64,000 nt of DNA from Prorocentrum cordatum (taxonomy: Eukaryota > Sar > Dinophyceae > Prorocentrales > Prorocentraceae), in contig CAUYUJ010016493.1 of NCBI GenBank assembly GCA_963575745.1, positions 427,501 to 491,500 on the forward strand. Reading direction: 5' to 3'. This document shows positions 49,871 through 60,250 of the stretch, piece after piece (position 1 is the first letter of the stretch; every line of letters begins with the position of its first letter). Made by a program: the position numbers and the translations under genes. The notes beneath the pieces were generated by a model. That model did no database searches. It saw only the letters and a list, made by a program, of their open reading frames with translations, and had not been told where the DNA came from.

Positions 49871-50054
49871 CCCCCCAAAAAAGCCTCAGGGGGGAGGTAA
49901 ACCTTCCAGAAGGAAAACGGTTGTGTGGAAGAGGAAAGACAGATATCGCTAGACCACCTGAGCCCAAAGGGGCGTTGGTATGGGATGATCCTGGCGACGG
50001 ACCCAACCATATGCAGCAGGTGCGAATACCGCAAGGCAAGGAAGGGAAAGTCCG

Positions 50055-50760
50055 ATGGGGCCTAGTAGCGTGTGAGGGGTATGCCGAAAGTTGGAGCTGC
50101 CGTCATGCAGGCGCTGGCACTGGCGCCGCTGGTCGGGCTCCCTATGGCGCTTGGAGCGACGAAGTGTGTGAGGGGTATACCGGCATGAGGTGGCGGCGCC
50201 ATGTGGACCCTGGCATCTGTGCCCTCGGTGGAGCTCCTTGTGGGGCCACGATGCGTGTGAGGGGTGTGCCGACATGGTGGCGGGGACGCACGCGGCGGCA
50301 CCATTTCGGCATTGGGTGGAGCTCCCTATGGGGCCACGAAACGTGTGAGGGGTGTGCCAGAATGGGTGGCGGGGACGCCTGCGGGCGGCCCCATTTGGGC
50401 CTTGGGTGGAGCTCCCGATGGGACCACGAAGCGTGTGAGGGGTGTGCCGAAGTGAGGCGGCGGCGCCATGCGGGCCCTGCCGCTGGGGCCTTCGCTTGAG
50501 CTCCTTGGTTAGAGGGGCCACGAGGCGCGTGAGGGCTGTGCCGCAGTGAGGCGGCGGCGCCGTGCGGGCCCTGGCACGTGAGCCCTGGTTGGAGCTCCCT
50601 GTGGGGCAGGGAGCTCCCTGCCCCCCCCCCCCCCCCCCCCAAAAAAAAAAAAAACCCAAAAACAAAAAACAAAAAAAAAAAAAAAAAAAAAAAAATGGGG
50701 CTCCCTGTGGGGCCACAAGACGCGTGAGGGACGTGCCGACACGAGGCGGCGGCGCCGCGC
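50055..50760 (+). repeat. 89-bp tandem repeat family T, array 2
   Basis: About seven units with GTGTGAGGGGTGTGCCG and GGTGGAGCTCC, interrupted at 50620-50694 by a C-run and an A-rich run. Same orientation as array 1. Confidence 0.85.
50620..50694. repeat. poly(C)-poly(A) insertion in T array 2
   Basis: About 20 C followed by about 55 mostly A bases. It is flanked by GGGAGCTCCCTG and GGGGCTCCCTGTGGGG, so it splits one T unit. It may be a retrotransposition tail, an unstable expansion or an assembly artefact. Confidence 0.7.
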
Positions 50761-50824
50761 GGGCCCCTTGCATGCGCGGGCCCTGGCGTGCGGGCCCCGG
50801 CGTGCGGGTCTCATCCCGCGGACG

Positions 50825-51000
50825 CGCGGGGGGGGCAGGGGCAGGGCCGGAGAGAGGTCGGGAGGGGGGGAGGGGGAGGAGGCGGGGCGGGGAGCGAAGA
50901 GGGAGAGGAGGCAGGGAGGGGAGGGCGGAGGCAGGGAGGGAGGGAGGGGAGGCGGTAGGGAGGGAGGGAGGGAGGGAGGGGGAGGGGGAGGTGGAGGTGG
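50825..51000. repeat. G/A purine tract
   Basis: GGGAGGGAGG and GGAGGC words. Confidence 0.9.
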
Positions 51001-51001
51001 G

Positions 51002-51058
51002 AGACGCGGGGCGCTGTCTCTTCAAAGCGAGGGCCCAGCACCACGGCACGGTTGGGAA
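51002..51058 (+). repeat. sequence S next to T array 2
   Basis: CGCGGGGCGCTGTCTCTTC, AGCGAGGGCCCAGCACCAC and GTTGGGAA, as at 45865. Confidence 0.75.
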
Positions 51059-51179
51059 GGAGCAGGGCAACGCAGAGCGAAATGCCTGCCCTGCTCAGCC
51101 ACTGACTTGGGATGTGCTCCTCCAAGTTGGGTCGCGCGGCACATTGCGTAGAGTTATATGGATTGTCCTTTCTCCCGTT

Positions 51180-51295
51180 CACCTCCTTTCTCCTTCTCTC
51201 TTTCTCTCTCTCTCTCTTTCTCTCTCTCTCTTCCTTCTCTACATATCTCTCTTTATTTCTCTCTCTCCCTCTCTTTCCTTCTCTTCCCCGCACGG
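51180..51295. repeat. (CT)n microsatellite
   Basis: CTCTCT runs with TTCC and CTTTATTT interruptions. Confidence 0.9.
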
Positions 51296-51427
51296 ACTAG
51301 GAGGAAGTGCGGATGGACTGAGGGACGGGAATATCGAGGTAGGGAGTGAGTGGCAGAGGGCGGAGGAAGGTTGGTTTAAGGCCGCTTCTGGGGGTGTCGG
51401 CATCGGCCAGCAGCCTGGACGAACAGA

Positions 51428-52012
51428 GATGGAGGAGAGGAGGAGGAGGAGGAGGAGGAGGAGGAAGACGCAGGACGACGCAGGAGGAAGTGGAGGAAAA
51501 GCAGCAGCAGCTGCAGCAGCAGCATCATCAAGCAGCATACCAGCACCGCCTGCGGCGCAACGACCGCGGCAAGCAAAAAACACAAGCAGGGGGGCAAGAG
51601 CTGCAGCGGGAGCCGGAGGCGAATGTATGAGCAAACGGCGGGGAGCAGGAGGGAGGGGAGGAGGAGGAGGAGGAGGAGGAGGAGGAGGAGGAGGAGGAGG
51701 AGGAGGAGGAGGAGAGAGGAGAAGGAGCAGGAGAGCAGGAGCAGGAGGAGGGAAGGGAGGGAGGAGCAGGAGGAGGAGGAGGCGGAGGAGAACGAGGAGG
51801 AGCAGGAGGAGGAGGAGGAGGAGGTGGAGGAAGAGGAGGAGGAGGAGGAGGAGGGAGGAGCAGGAGGAGGAGCAGGAGCAAGAGGAGGAGCAGGAGTAGG
51901 AGCAGGAGGAGGAGGAGGAGGAGGAGGAGGAGGAGGAGGAGGAGGAGGAGGAGGAGGAGGAGGAGGAGGAGAGAGGAGGAGAGAGGAGGAGGAGAGGAGC
52001 AAGAGAGGAGGG
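51428..52012. repeat. (GGA)n and GGAGCA purine tracts
   Basis: Blocks of pure GAG at 51430-51465, 51655-51715, 51835-51855 and 51905-51970 with GCA-containing words between. Confidence 0.9.
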
Positions 52013-52046
52013 CAGATAGGGGCACAGGGGCGCGCCCAGGCTCCAG

Positions 52047-52125
52047 GCCTGACCCTGTGCAGCGGGCAGGACCCGGCGACGGGCCTGTGGAAGTGCAACG
52101 ACACCGCCAGCGTGCGCCGCCACGC
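52047..52125 (+). CDS. candidate exon
   Basis: After GGCTCCAG the frame reads LTLCSGQDPATGLWKCNDTA and SVRRH. Two Cys and a Trp in a short stretch look like an extracellular disulphide-containing module. The 3' edge is unclear and the sequence runs into Pro/Gly repeats. Confidence 0.35.
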
Positions 52126-52199
52126 CCCCGCCGCCCCCCCCCCCCACCCGGGCGGCACCCCGCCCACTCTCCCTCCCAGTCCGCCCCAGGCCTCCCTTT

Positions 52200-53000
52200 G
52201 TTGTGCGTGTGTGCTTGTGTGCTGGTGTTGTTGTGTGGTTGTGCGTGTATTGTGTGGTTGTGAACGTGTGTGTTTGGTTGTTTGTGTGTGGTGGGGTCCG
52301 AGTGTGTGCGTTTGTGTGTGTGTGTGCGTGTGTGTGTGTGTGTGTGTCGTTGGTTGTGTATGTGCGTGTGTGTTCGGGTGTGTTGTGTGTTAGGTGTGTA
52401 CGTACGTTTGAGTGTTTATAGTTGTGTGTGTGTGTCTGTGTGTCGGTGTGTGTGTGAGTGTGTGTGCGTGTGGTTGTGTGTGCTTGTGTTTGTGTGTGTT
52501 GTGTTGTGTGTGACGTGTAATGTTTGTTGTGTGTCTGTGTCCTGCGTGTTCTGTCTGTGTGTGCGCGTGTATGCGCATCAGTGTTGTGTGCTGTGTATTG
52601 TATGTGTGTTGTGTGTTGTGTGGTGTGTGTGTGTTTTGTGGTGTGTGAATGTTTCGTGTGTGTGCGTGTCTGTGTGTTATGTGTTGTGTGTGCGTATGTG
52701 TGGGGGGTGTGGTGTGGTATGTGTGTGTGTGTGTCGTGTGTGTGTGCGTGTTGCGTGGTGTGCGTTTTGTGTGTTGCGTGTGTTGTGTGATTTGTGTGTT
52801 GTGTGTTGTATGTGCATGTTATGTTTATGTGTGCTATGTGTGCCTATGTGTTTATGTGTGTGCGTCTGCGTCTACGTGTCTACGTGTCTGCGTGTCTGTG
52901 TGTCTTCTGTGTGTCTGAGTGTCTGTGTGTCTGAGTGTCTGTGTGTCTGTGCGTCTGTGTGTCTGCCTGTCCGTGTGTATGTATGTGTGTCTGTCTTTGG
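52200..53000. repeat. (GT)n-type tract, about 800 bp
   Basis: TGTGTG with frequent TGTTGTG, TGCGTG and TGTCTG variants. Open in several frames (Val/Cys polymers), which is not a gene. Confidence 0.95.
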
Positions 53001-54261
53001 TGGGTACAGCCGCGCTTCGTCGAGAGCCTTCGGGAGCACCAGGGCGTTCTCGAACACCCCGCCGTGGCACAGCGTACGGAATCAAAACCCGCAGAATCCT
53101 GAAATCGAAACGAAACGGCAAAGTTTCGAGTTTGGGGCTCGGGATGCTCGTTTCTGGTTCCAGCCTCAGGGGCCTTCGGAGACTGGACTAAGAGTACTAC
53201 GGCCCCGGCACCAGGCACAGTGCCCGACCGTGTCCCACAGTGCACCTGGTGTCCACGGGCCGCACTATGCGCACAGCGCCACACAGTGCCCGCGGCACAT
53301 CACAGTGCACCGCCATGCCCATAGCTAAATGATGTCCACATCACCCAAAGTTCCTACACGATGGATATCGGTTGCGCTCTGGCGTTATGGGGTGTCGTGG
53401 GCACTGTGTCCTTGCGGCAGCAGTGTGTACGGTTGGCCACGCCGCGATTCTCCTCTTAAGAGACTAGTAGACACGTGTCCGTTCAATCACGGTCCCTCTC
53501 AAGGGGGATGGACGAGCCGTCACCTTTTTCTCCGTGGCGAGAACGGAGAGATGTTCGCCTCATCCATCTCCCCATCTCCCCTCAGAGATTCGGGGTCGAT
53601 GTCCGCACACTTCCCATGGAGGTGCGCCGACCCCATCTCCGGTGGTTTCCAGGGAGAACTAAGCATGCGGCCGGCGATGTTGCCATCACTTCTCCTTTTG
53701 AGGCGATCACTTCTCCTCGTGGACTCATGGAATAGCCTCGAGGTTGGCCGCGCCCATCGCTACCCCTCTCCAGATGGACTGCGTCGAGCGATGGCGGGGG
53801 CCGCCTGCCTCATCCTCACAGGCCCGTGCTCGAGCTGCATCCTCGGAGCGCGCTCTCCGCCGCACGCGGCCTCCCTCCCCCCCCCGCCCGCGGCTTCCCT
53901 CCCTCGCGCGCTGTGCCCCAGTCGCCCCCCCGCGGTGCCCCCTCGGCCGCCTCCGACCGCGGCGTGGGCCCGCGCCGCTCCCCAGTCGAAGTCAGTTGAT
54001 CTATGGGTCCTATCCGGCCGCCTCGGGGCAGCACGTGGCTGCCTTGGCGGCGCCCCAAGCCTGGGTCCACTGCTGCACCGTCTTGGGGAGCCACCCAAGC
54101 GTCGGGGCGGGAGGTGGTCTGGATCCCAACCCCCCTCAACAAGCGGGGGCACTGGGAGCACCTCTGGCACGCGGGGCCCGTGCGGGCATCCCGGGCGCCC
54201 GGGGGCAAGCCCGCAGCAGGCGTGGCATGGCACTGCGAGGCAGTGCGGACGCACATTTGAG
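53001..54261. other. no confident gene
   Basis: CACAGTGC words repeat at about 53216-53320. Frames of up to 310 codons are open on both strands, and none has a recognised domain. A frame ending near 54260 (NKRGHWEHLWHAGPVRASRA) might be a coding remnant. Confidence 0.3.
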
Positions 54262-54417
54262 TAAGTCGGGCGTGTCCCCCTACAGGAGGGATACCCAAGA
54301 GTAGGTCAAGCACAGTACAGTGACTATTGTTCGTGCTCTTTTGATTATGTATGGTTGCTTTGACTATATTGAATTTGTCGTCCAAAATCCGTCTGTAGGA
54401 GAACATGCCTGACCTAA
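54262..54417. mobile_element. MITE-like family A, copy 6
   Basis: 156 bp, TAAGTCGGGCGTGTCCCCCT to GGAGAACATGCCTGACCTAA. No clear target duplication. Confidence 0.75.
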
Positions 54418-54827
54418 CCATAAATTCGGCACTGGGGCACTGGACCATCGTGTCCTCGTTCGTGCTCAAGCGTTGATCACGTGTCGCTTCATTTGCGATG
54501 CTTTCTGCGCTCTTGTTGCCAGGGGCTGGGGCCCAGAGACCAGGAGTCAAGAAGCGCAGCGCGGCAGCGATGGAAAACGGCGCGATGAAAACCTGGCAGC
54601 AGCGAGGCAAAGGCGACACCTCGGAGGTTGAGCGAAATCTGAACGCACGAGACACCCCAGGCCCAAGGGGCAAGGAACAACCAAAAGCACTGTCCAGGGA
54701 GGGGGGGTGGAATTGTCGTCTACGGACGATGTCCGTGGGCTGCGGTGCCTGGCCGACGACGAGGGACGGGCAGGGGATAGGGGAGAGGAGGGGGCGGGAG
54801 GAGCTGGTGGAGAGCCAGGAGGTCGAG

Positions 54828-55165
54828 GACGAGGACGACGAGGAGGAGAGGGAGGAGAAGGAGGGCGACGGCAGTGACGGCCTTCGGGAGCGGGAGGAGG
54901 GGGAGCGGGGGGGGCAGGACGGAGGAGGAGCGGGAGGAGGAAGCGGAAGCAGAAGAAGACGACGAGGACGAGGACGAGGAGCAGGGCGAGGCGGAGAAGG
55001 GGGAGACGGGAAGACGAAGAAGAAGAAGAAGAAGAAGGAGGAGGAGGAGGAGGAGGAGGAGCAGCAGCAGCAGCAGCAGGAGGACGACGAGAAAACACAG
55101 GAGGAGGGGGGGGGAGGAGGAGCACGAGGAGCAAGCGGACGCGGGGGGCAGGATCGAGGAGGGCG
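54828..55165. repeat. GAC/GGA/GAA purine tract
   Basis: Imperfect purine trinucleotides with a CAG run at 55062-55080. Confidence 0.9.
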
Positions 55166-55194
55166 GCGAGTCCGAGCGAGGAGGAGGCCGCCAG

Positions 55195-55281
55195 CGCAGC
55201 CAGGTGGCCGTGTCCTCGCAGGACCTCCTCAGCACCACCGCCAACCTCGAAGAGGAGCCCTCTCCGGGAGGCTCGGGGCAG
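55195..55281 (+). CDS. candidate exon
   Basis: Reads RSQVAVSSQDLLSTTANLEE then EPSPGGSGQ, ending CGGGGCAG. It lies between two purine tracts. Polar and acidic; no domain. Confidence 0.25.
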
Positions 55282-55290
55282 GAGTGGACC

Positions 55291-55403
55291 TAAAAGCGAT
55301 GTGTTTGGCGATGTCGTGGGCCGAGTGTTCGTTTCGCTGCCGTTTTTTGCAGCAGGGGCGGATTCAGGACAGAACGAGGAGCAACGAGAGCAAAACGAGG
55401 AGC
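55291..55403 (+). mobile_element. inverted-repeat element family J, copy 2 (partial)
   Basis: GCGATGTGTTTGGCGATGTC, then GGGCCGAGTGTTCGTTTCG and TTGCAGCAGGGGCGGA. The right end runs into GGA repeats. Confidence 0.55.
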
Positions 55404-55409
55404 CTCCGC

Positions 55410-55690
55410 CCTGGAGGAGGAGGAGGAGGAGGAGGAGGAGGAGGAGGAGGAGGAGGAGGAGGAGGAGGAGGAAGGATGGAGGAGGAGAAGGAGGAGGAGG
55501 AGGAGGAGGAGGAGGAGGAGGAGGAGGAGGAGGAGGAGGAGGAGGAGGAGGAGGAGGAGGAGGAGGAGGAGAGAGGAGGAGGAGGAGGAGAGGAGGAGAG
55601 GAGGAGGAGGTAGGAGGAGGAGGAGGAGGGGGGAGGAGGAGGAGGGCAGGAGGAGGGAGGGGGAGGAGGAGGAGGAGGAGGAGGGAGGTC
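55410..55690. repeat. (GGA)n microsatellite
   Basis: About 280 bp, mostly pure GAG. Confidence 0.95.
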
Positions 55691-55929
55691 AACGACGGTC
55701 ATCTCAGTCAGCATCGTCACCATCACCACCATCCGCATCATCAGCAGCAGCATGACGAGCCTCGCACGGGACGCACCACAGCGACAGAAGACCGTTGGGC
55801 ATCGACTGCCTCGGCCAGCTTGCGTTCGCCAGCGTCCGGGTGCTGCCAGCACGGCGCCCTGGCGCCGCCGCCCAGCCCCCGTTAAGGCCGTCCCCCGGGG
55901 TGCAGGCCTCGTCCTCGCCTCCTGCTCTG

Positions 55930-56100
55930 CTCCCGTCCTCCACCACCACCACCACCACCCCTCCTCCCTTCCCCCCCACCACTGGCCCTCGTCGTCGTCG
56001 TCCTCATCTGTTCTTCCTCTTCCTCCTGCTCCCTCTGCTCTTCCTCCTCCTCCTCCTCCTCCTCCTCCTCCTCCTCCTCCTCCTCCTCCTCCTCCCCCAT
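55930..56100. repeat. CAC, TCG and TCC microsatellites
   Basis: (ACC)n at 55940-55965, TCGTCG at 55990-56003 and about 60 bp of CTC to 56095. Confidence 0.9.
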
Positions 56101-56143
56101 TCATCCTCCCCATTCCTGCACCCTGCCGCCACCACTCTGCCAG

Positions 56144-56194
56144 GACTCCTACGGCATCTCCATGACGCTGGCGGAGGAGCCGTGGGGCTCTGGG
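56144..56194 (+). CDS. candidate exon
   Basis: 51 bp, 17 codons, between CTCTGCCAG and a GT donor (TCTGGG|GTAGGA), phase 0. It reads DSYGISMTLAEEPWGSG. Clean edges and a normal residue mix argue for a real exon. Confidence 0.4.
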
Positions 56195-56689
56195 GTAGGA
56201 AGAGGGGGAGGGAGCAGAAGAGAGAAGAGGGGAGGGAAGAAGAGAAGGAGGAGGAGTGGCGCAAGAGCAGGCGGGAGGCGAGAGGAGAAGGGAGGGAGGC
56301 AAGATGCGGAGGAGAGAGGTAGGCAGGGAATGAGGAGCCTATGAGGGGGTGGGTGGCAGGGGGGGAGCAGGAGGGGGAAGGGGTGGGAAGAGGGAGGACA
56401 GGAAGGCAAAGAAGGATTGTGGTGGAGGAGGGGAAAGATGAGGATGATGAGCAGGTGGAGCTCGAGGCACGAGGAGGAGCCTTCTGAGAAGAGGCATGTG
56501 AAGAATGACGGGAGGAGGGGAGGAGGGGAGGAGATGGAAGGGAAGAGAACGAAGAAGAGGAGGAAGAGAAGGAGGACAGTGTCGCCAATTTGCGCGACGA
56601 GCCCCGTATGGCCAGGTTGGGGCCCCCTCTTGGGGATGGGTGCCTCATCCCGCCTCTGCCCGAGGCGCTAAACCCAACGTCCTATTCAG
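56195..56689. other. purine-rich DNA, no gene
   Basis: GAGG- and AGAAG-rich sequence to about 56590, then about 100 bp of unique sequence without a recognised gene. Confidence 0.5.
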
Positions 56690-56835
56690 CGAAGAGAAGA
56701 GAAGAAAAGAGAAGAGAAGAACATATATTGTATTATATGGGATGAGATGAGACGAGAAGAACTAGAAGAGGAGAGAAGAGAAGAGAAGAGAAGGGAAGAG
56801 GAGAGAAGAGAAGAGGAGAGGAGAGGAGAGGATCA
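56690..56835. repeat. (GAGAA)n-type repeat
   Basis: GAAGAGAAGAGAAGA and AGAGGAGAGAAGAGAAG words around an ACATATATTGTATTATATGG centre. Complementary TCTCTTCTCTTCTC lies at 57005-57021. Confidence 0.85.
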
Positions 56836-57547
56836 CCATAGTAAACCCAGGATGCGTCAACGATGTTGCCATGCGCCCTCTTGTCCCAAGTCCCAAGGCC
56901 CTTATGACCTTGCACTCACATGGTTTGCCTTCTTGCCCGCTCGTGTGGGACCCCGTGCGAACGCCGGCTGAAGTCTAGTCTGCGCACGCACGGGTTTCTC
57001 GATACTCTCTTCTCTTCTCTTCCGTTGCGCCCCCTTTTGTGATTATGTAAATGGCTGGCAGAGCCACCAGTGATGCCCACACAACACGTTCGTCCTTTCT
57101 CCCTTCTCCCCCATTCTCCTCCTCCTCCTCCTCCTCCTCCTGCGACACACATGACAGCACAGCAACTGGGTTAGTGCCGTACCCCAAGAAACTTCACAAA
57201 CCCCAGCTCGCGATCATCTCGCCTGCGAGCTCACGGAATTGGTGGACAGCTTAGGAGACTCAGAGGGCTGCATCTCCACATGCAACCACTTGCCCCTATA
57301 CACGACGTTGCCTCGGTCTAGCCCAGAAGCACCCTCTTGCCCCAGGATAAGGGCTGGGAGTAGTCTCAAGACAATTTGCAGATCTGGGTAGTGGCAAGAG
57401 CACCGCACTTGGCACGAACGATGCCGTTGACCAATTTCCCACATGCCACCCACCTCCTCAGCTTGTGCTGTGCGCTGACAACATGCACGCGCTCGGCACG
57501 CTCAGGCTGAGGAGGAGGAGGGGCAGGCAGTGGAGGGTGGGCGGCAG

Positions 57548-57745
57548 GGTGCGCGCCTCCTGTCGCCGCCGACGAGCTTGCAGCAGCTCGTGGCGGGAGA
57601 GGCGTTCGTTGTCGAGCGCCGCCAGCGCGGCCCCCGCCCTTCCCATGTGCTCCCCCGCCGCCATCCCCCGCCGAAACGCTCGGGCGAAGCCCAAGAGGGC
57701 AACAACATCGACACGACGCTGCTTCGCGGGGCCTGGTGCCTGCAT
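57548..57745 (-). CDS. candidate exon on the - strand
   Basis: Reads VVALLGFARAFRRGMAAGEH, then MGRAGAALAALDNERLSRHE and LLQARRR, with high G/C third positions. It looks helical. The + strand frame of the same DNA is less gene-like but not excluded. It abuts the RNase H-type remnant that starts at 57787 on the other strand. Confidence 0.3.
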
Positions 57746-57786
57746 GGGCTGCGCACATTAGCTGATCGTGCAAGCGAGATCTGGCA

Positions 57787-58290
57787 ATGGAGTTGTGTGG
57801 CCAAGGCTTTGAAGCTTCCGTAGCTTCAGAAGGGGGCTTTGATCGAACCCACCCTGTCTTTGCTCTCGCGGCACTCCCCACTCATGCCCGACGAGGGAGC
57901 CTATTTACGATCCGTGGTGATAGGCAGTCAGTGGACCTGGCAGTGGATGCATGTGGCCAAGCTCGTTGCGGTCCGCAGTGCAAGGTCTGTCTTAAAGCCA
58001 CGGGGTCCCCTTTTCACAGGCGCCTGGTTTGCGATGGCCTTGTGTCGGCGGAGGTCGTGCCGCCAGCTTCGGTTCGCAGGGTGCCGCCTGAAATTCCCGT
58101 GGAGCCTACCGAGCTGCTCGGCAGCAGGGTGGTGTTGTTTTTCGATCGTGTTCCTGTCCTGCCCCAGCCTGCGCCTGAGCAATTCTATGTCGGCAACTGT
58201 GAGCAGCTCACGGGAGACTTGTTCGTTGACGGATCCCGATATGGCCACGAGCTGCCACATGGTTGCGCGATTGTTTGGGCTGCTGTTAGG
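57787..58290 (+). pseudogene. non-LTR element fragment with zinc knuckle and RNase H start
   Basis: A + frame includes CKVCLKATGSPFHRRLVC, a C-x2-C-x8-H-x4-C knuckle as found between reverse transcriptase and RNase H in some non-LTR elements. About 90 residues later comes GDLFVDGSRYGHELPHGCAI, which fits the first strand of RNase H with its catalytic Asp in the DGS motif. Beyond 58290 the frame leaves the domain and enters low-complexity sequence, so the rest of RNase H is missing. The reverse transcriptase catalytic part is not present upstream. The family-level identification is by motif order. Confidence 0.6.
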
Positions 58291-58599
58291 TTGTGCCTCT
58301 CCCCGCCTCCCCCGCCGCACGACGCGGGATTTCCGCTTTCTTCCTCGGCCTCTTCCTCCTCATCCTCCTCATCCTTCTCCTCTTCCTCGTGGGTTCTCTG
58401 TGGCGTGCGTGCGTATCTTTCGACCCACGGCGCCTGGGCACGGAAGATGTGGCTTCCGTCTCTCGGCCACGTGCGTTTGCCAGTTCTGTTGCGTTGCCGT
58501 GGCTACGCTCGTTTCTTTTTTCCTTACGCGTTGGCCACGGTCTCGCGCGGTGGCTCGACAGGTTGGCCCCCATGTGGTTCCAGGCCTGTTGTGAGGAGG

Positions 58600-58682
58600 A
58601 GGGGGAGGAGGAGGAGGGGCAGGAGGAGGAGGAGGAGGAGGAGGGGGAGGAGGAGGAGGAGGAGGAGGAGGAGGAGAAGGAG
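58600..58682. repeat. (GGA)n microsatellite
   Basis: About 80 bp of GAG with GGG interruptions. Confidence 0.95.
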
Positions 58683-58737
58683 GTGGGCACCACCGTTTTG
58701 CTCGTTGGGGAACTGACGGTTTCTTCTCTCGGTGCAG

Positions 58738-58858
58738 GAAGCGCTCGGCCCTGCGAACGGCGATCCTCCCAGGGGCCTGCCGTCCCGGCGAGAGCTCCGC
58801 TATATTATATGGCACGGGGCCGCCCTGCACCTGGCCGACCCGCAGCGAGCTCGAAGAG
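58738..58858 (+). CDS. candidate exon
   Basis: 121 bp between TCGGTGCAG and a GT donor (CGAAGAG|GTCAC). It reads EALGPANGDPPRGLPSRREL, then RYIIWHGAALHLADPQRARR. The edges are clean and the opposite strand looks less natural. No family is recognised. Confidence 0.4.
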
Positions 58859-58892
58859 GTCACGCCATACGTAACGCTCAGCAGCAGGGCTC

Positions 58893-59023
58893 GAGCCAAA
58901 CGGTGTTTTGGCGATCTCGTGGACCGTACTCGTTTCGATCTCGGTTCGCAGCAGAGGCGCAACGAAGAGAGAACGAGGGAACACGAAAACAGCACGATAA
59001 CGAAAAGCACGGTTTGGCCCGGG
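58893..59023 (+). mobile_element. inverted-repeat element family J, copy 3
   Basis: Left end GAGCCAAACGGTGTTTTGG and right end GAAAAGCACGGTTTGGCCC, its imperfect complement. Inside are GGCGATCTCGTGGACCG and CGCAGCAGAGGCGCA. Confidence 0.65.
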
Positions 59024-59039
59024 CCCTGCTTTGCAAACG

Positions 59040-59240
59040 TTCAGCAAGAACCTTGTGTTGAAAATGAACGCCCTCATCCCGTGCAGCTGCTGTACACGAG
59101 GTCCTAGGTGAGAGGCCACATTTGGAAATGAACCGCCCTCCACCACTGCAGCGTTGCGACATCTGCTCGCGCAGGCCCCAAACGAGAGCCCCAGTCTGAA
59201 AATGGACCGCCATCCATTGGTACGGCCGGACCGAGGTATG
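59040..59240. repeat. tandem repeat family K, copy 1
   Basis: Two to three units with TTGAAAATGAACGCCCTC / CTGAAAATGGACCGCCATCC and GAGAGCC. Related to 61535-61790. Confidence 0.6.
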
Positions 59241-59394
59241 AGATCGAGGTCGGCTCTGGAAGGCAACACTAATGTTCTTCGTGGTTGTTGGATGTTCTTT
59301 TGTGCATCCCCGGAGAGGGCACCCTCGAGTGATCGTATGGTTTGGGTGTTTTGTCCCGCGAAGGGTCTCGTGTACTTAAAGGATGTTATTATGT

Positions 59395-60250
59395 CCTAGG
59401 TCCAGCTCTAGCTGCCCGGACCAGCTGGTGGACATGTCTGCTGTGGCAATGGCCGCTGAAGCCCGGGTCCATCGATTCGAGGCGGGATCCATGGGTGGTC
59501 TGCAAATTACACACCGCGGCCGTCGATTGGACAACCACCACCGGCTCATTGCTCCCTGGCTCGAAGCTCCTGGGTGACGCAGATGGTGCACGATTCGTTC
59601 CTCCACATCTTGTTCCAAGCTTCTGCTCGCGCCTGCGCGCTGCTGCGGCGCATCGCCAGCGTGGACTCGTGGATCAGTTCGCAGGCGGGATGGCGGGGCC
59701 AGATGACGGAATTGCTGGCGGTCGGTTGCAGGGGAGAGGCCATGCGGCACTTCCGCCGGCAGCTGGACGGATGGCGGCTGGACGTCCTCCCCGGCCGGCG
59801 GTTTTCGCAGAGCGCTGAAGGTCTTGGACGTCTTTGCCCGCCGCTCAATTTCTCGGGTGCAGGCCGCGTGCGTTCGCACTGACGAATGGCCGGTGCACCT
59901 GGCATCGCTGTCAACAGCGCGGCCCTCGCTCCTTCCGCTGTGGGGCCCAGCAGGTCTCCATCGAGCACCTGGCGTGCTGCGGCGCGGTGCGGGCGCCCTC
60001 CTTTGTAATTACTCGCCTGCGTGGCGGAGGCGCTCGTGCGCCGCAGACGCTCGACGATGTTCTTTGCCCTTCTTTGCACGCCTCCGAGAAGGACGGAGTG
60101 TGGTTTTACGCCATCAGCCGCTTTCCGAACGCCCCCAGAAACGGCCTTCCCACAGTGTGCCCCGTTTGCGCTTTCGGCAGCTGTGGCTCCTGCGTGGGAC
60201 ACGGTCCTGCCGCGTTCTGTGCGTATCCTTGCGGGGGCGTGAAAATAGCT
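59395..60250 (+). pseudogene. 3' part of a dinoflagellate-type non-LTR reverse transcriptase, frameshifted
   Basis: At least three + frames in succession give retrotransposon-like sequence. The first (to 59577) ends GRRLDNHHRLIAPWLEAPG. The second (59574-59882) contains ACALLRRIASVDSWISSQAG and RHFRRQLDGWRL. The third (from about 59834) contains ALTNGRCTWHRCQQRG, then FRCGAQQVSIEHLACC and LRGGGA. The last matches the small C/H-type finger that follows the thumb in this class of LINE (a TNG.CT..R block, then C-H-CC). The frame changes show a decayed copy. No palm domain is present. Confidence 0.6.

Noticed and set aside
52200-53000. Cys/Val-rich frames of up to 352 codons over the GT tract
   Set aside because: They are a product of TGTGTG composition and show no cysteine spacing pattern.
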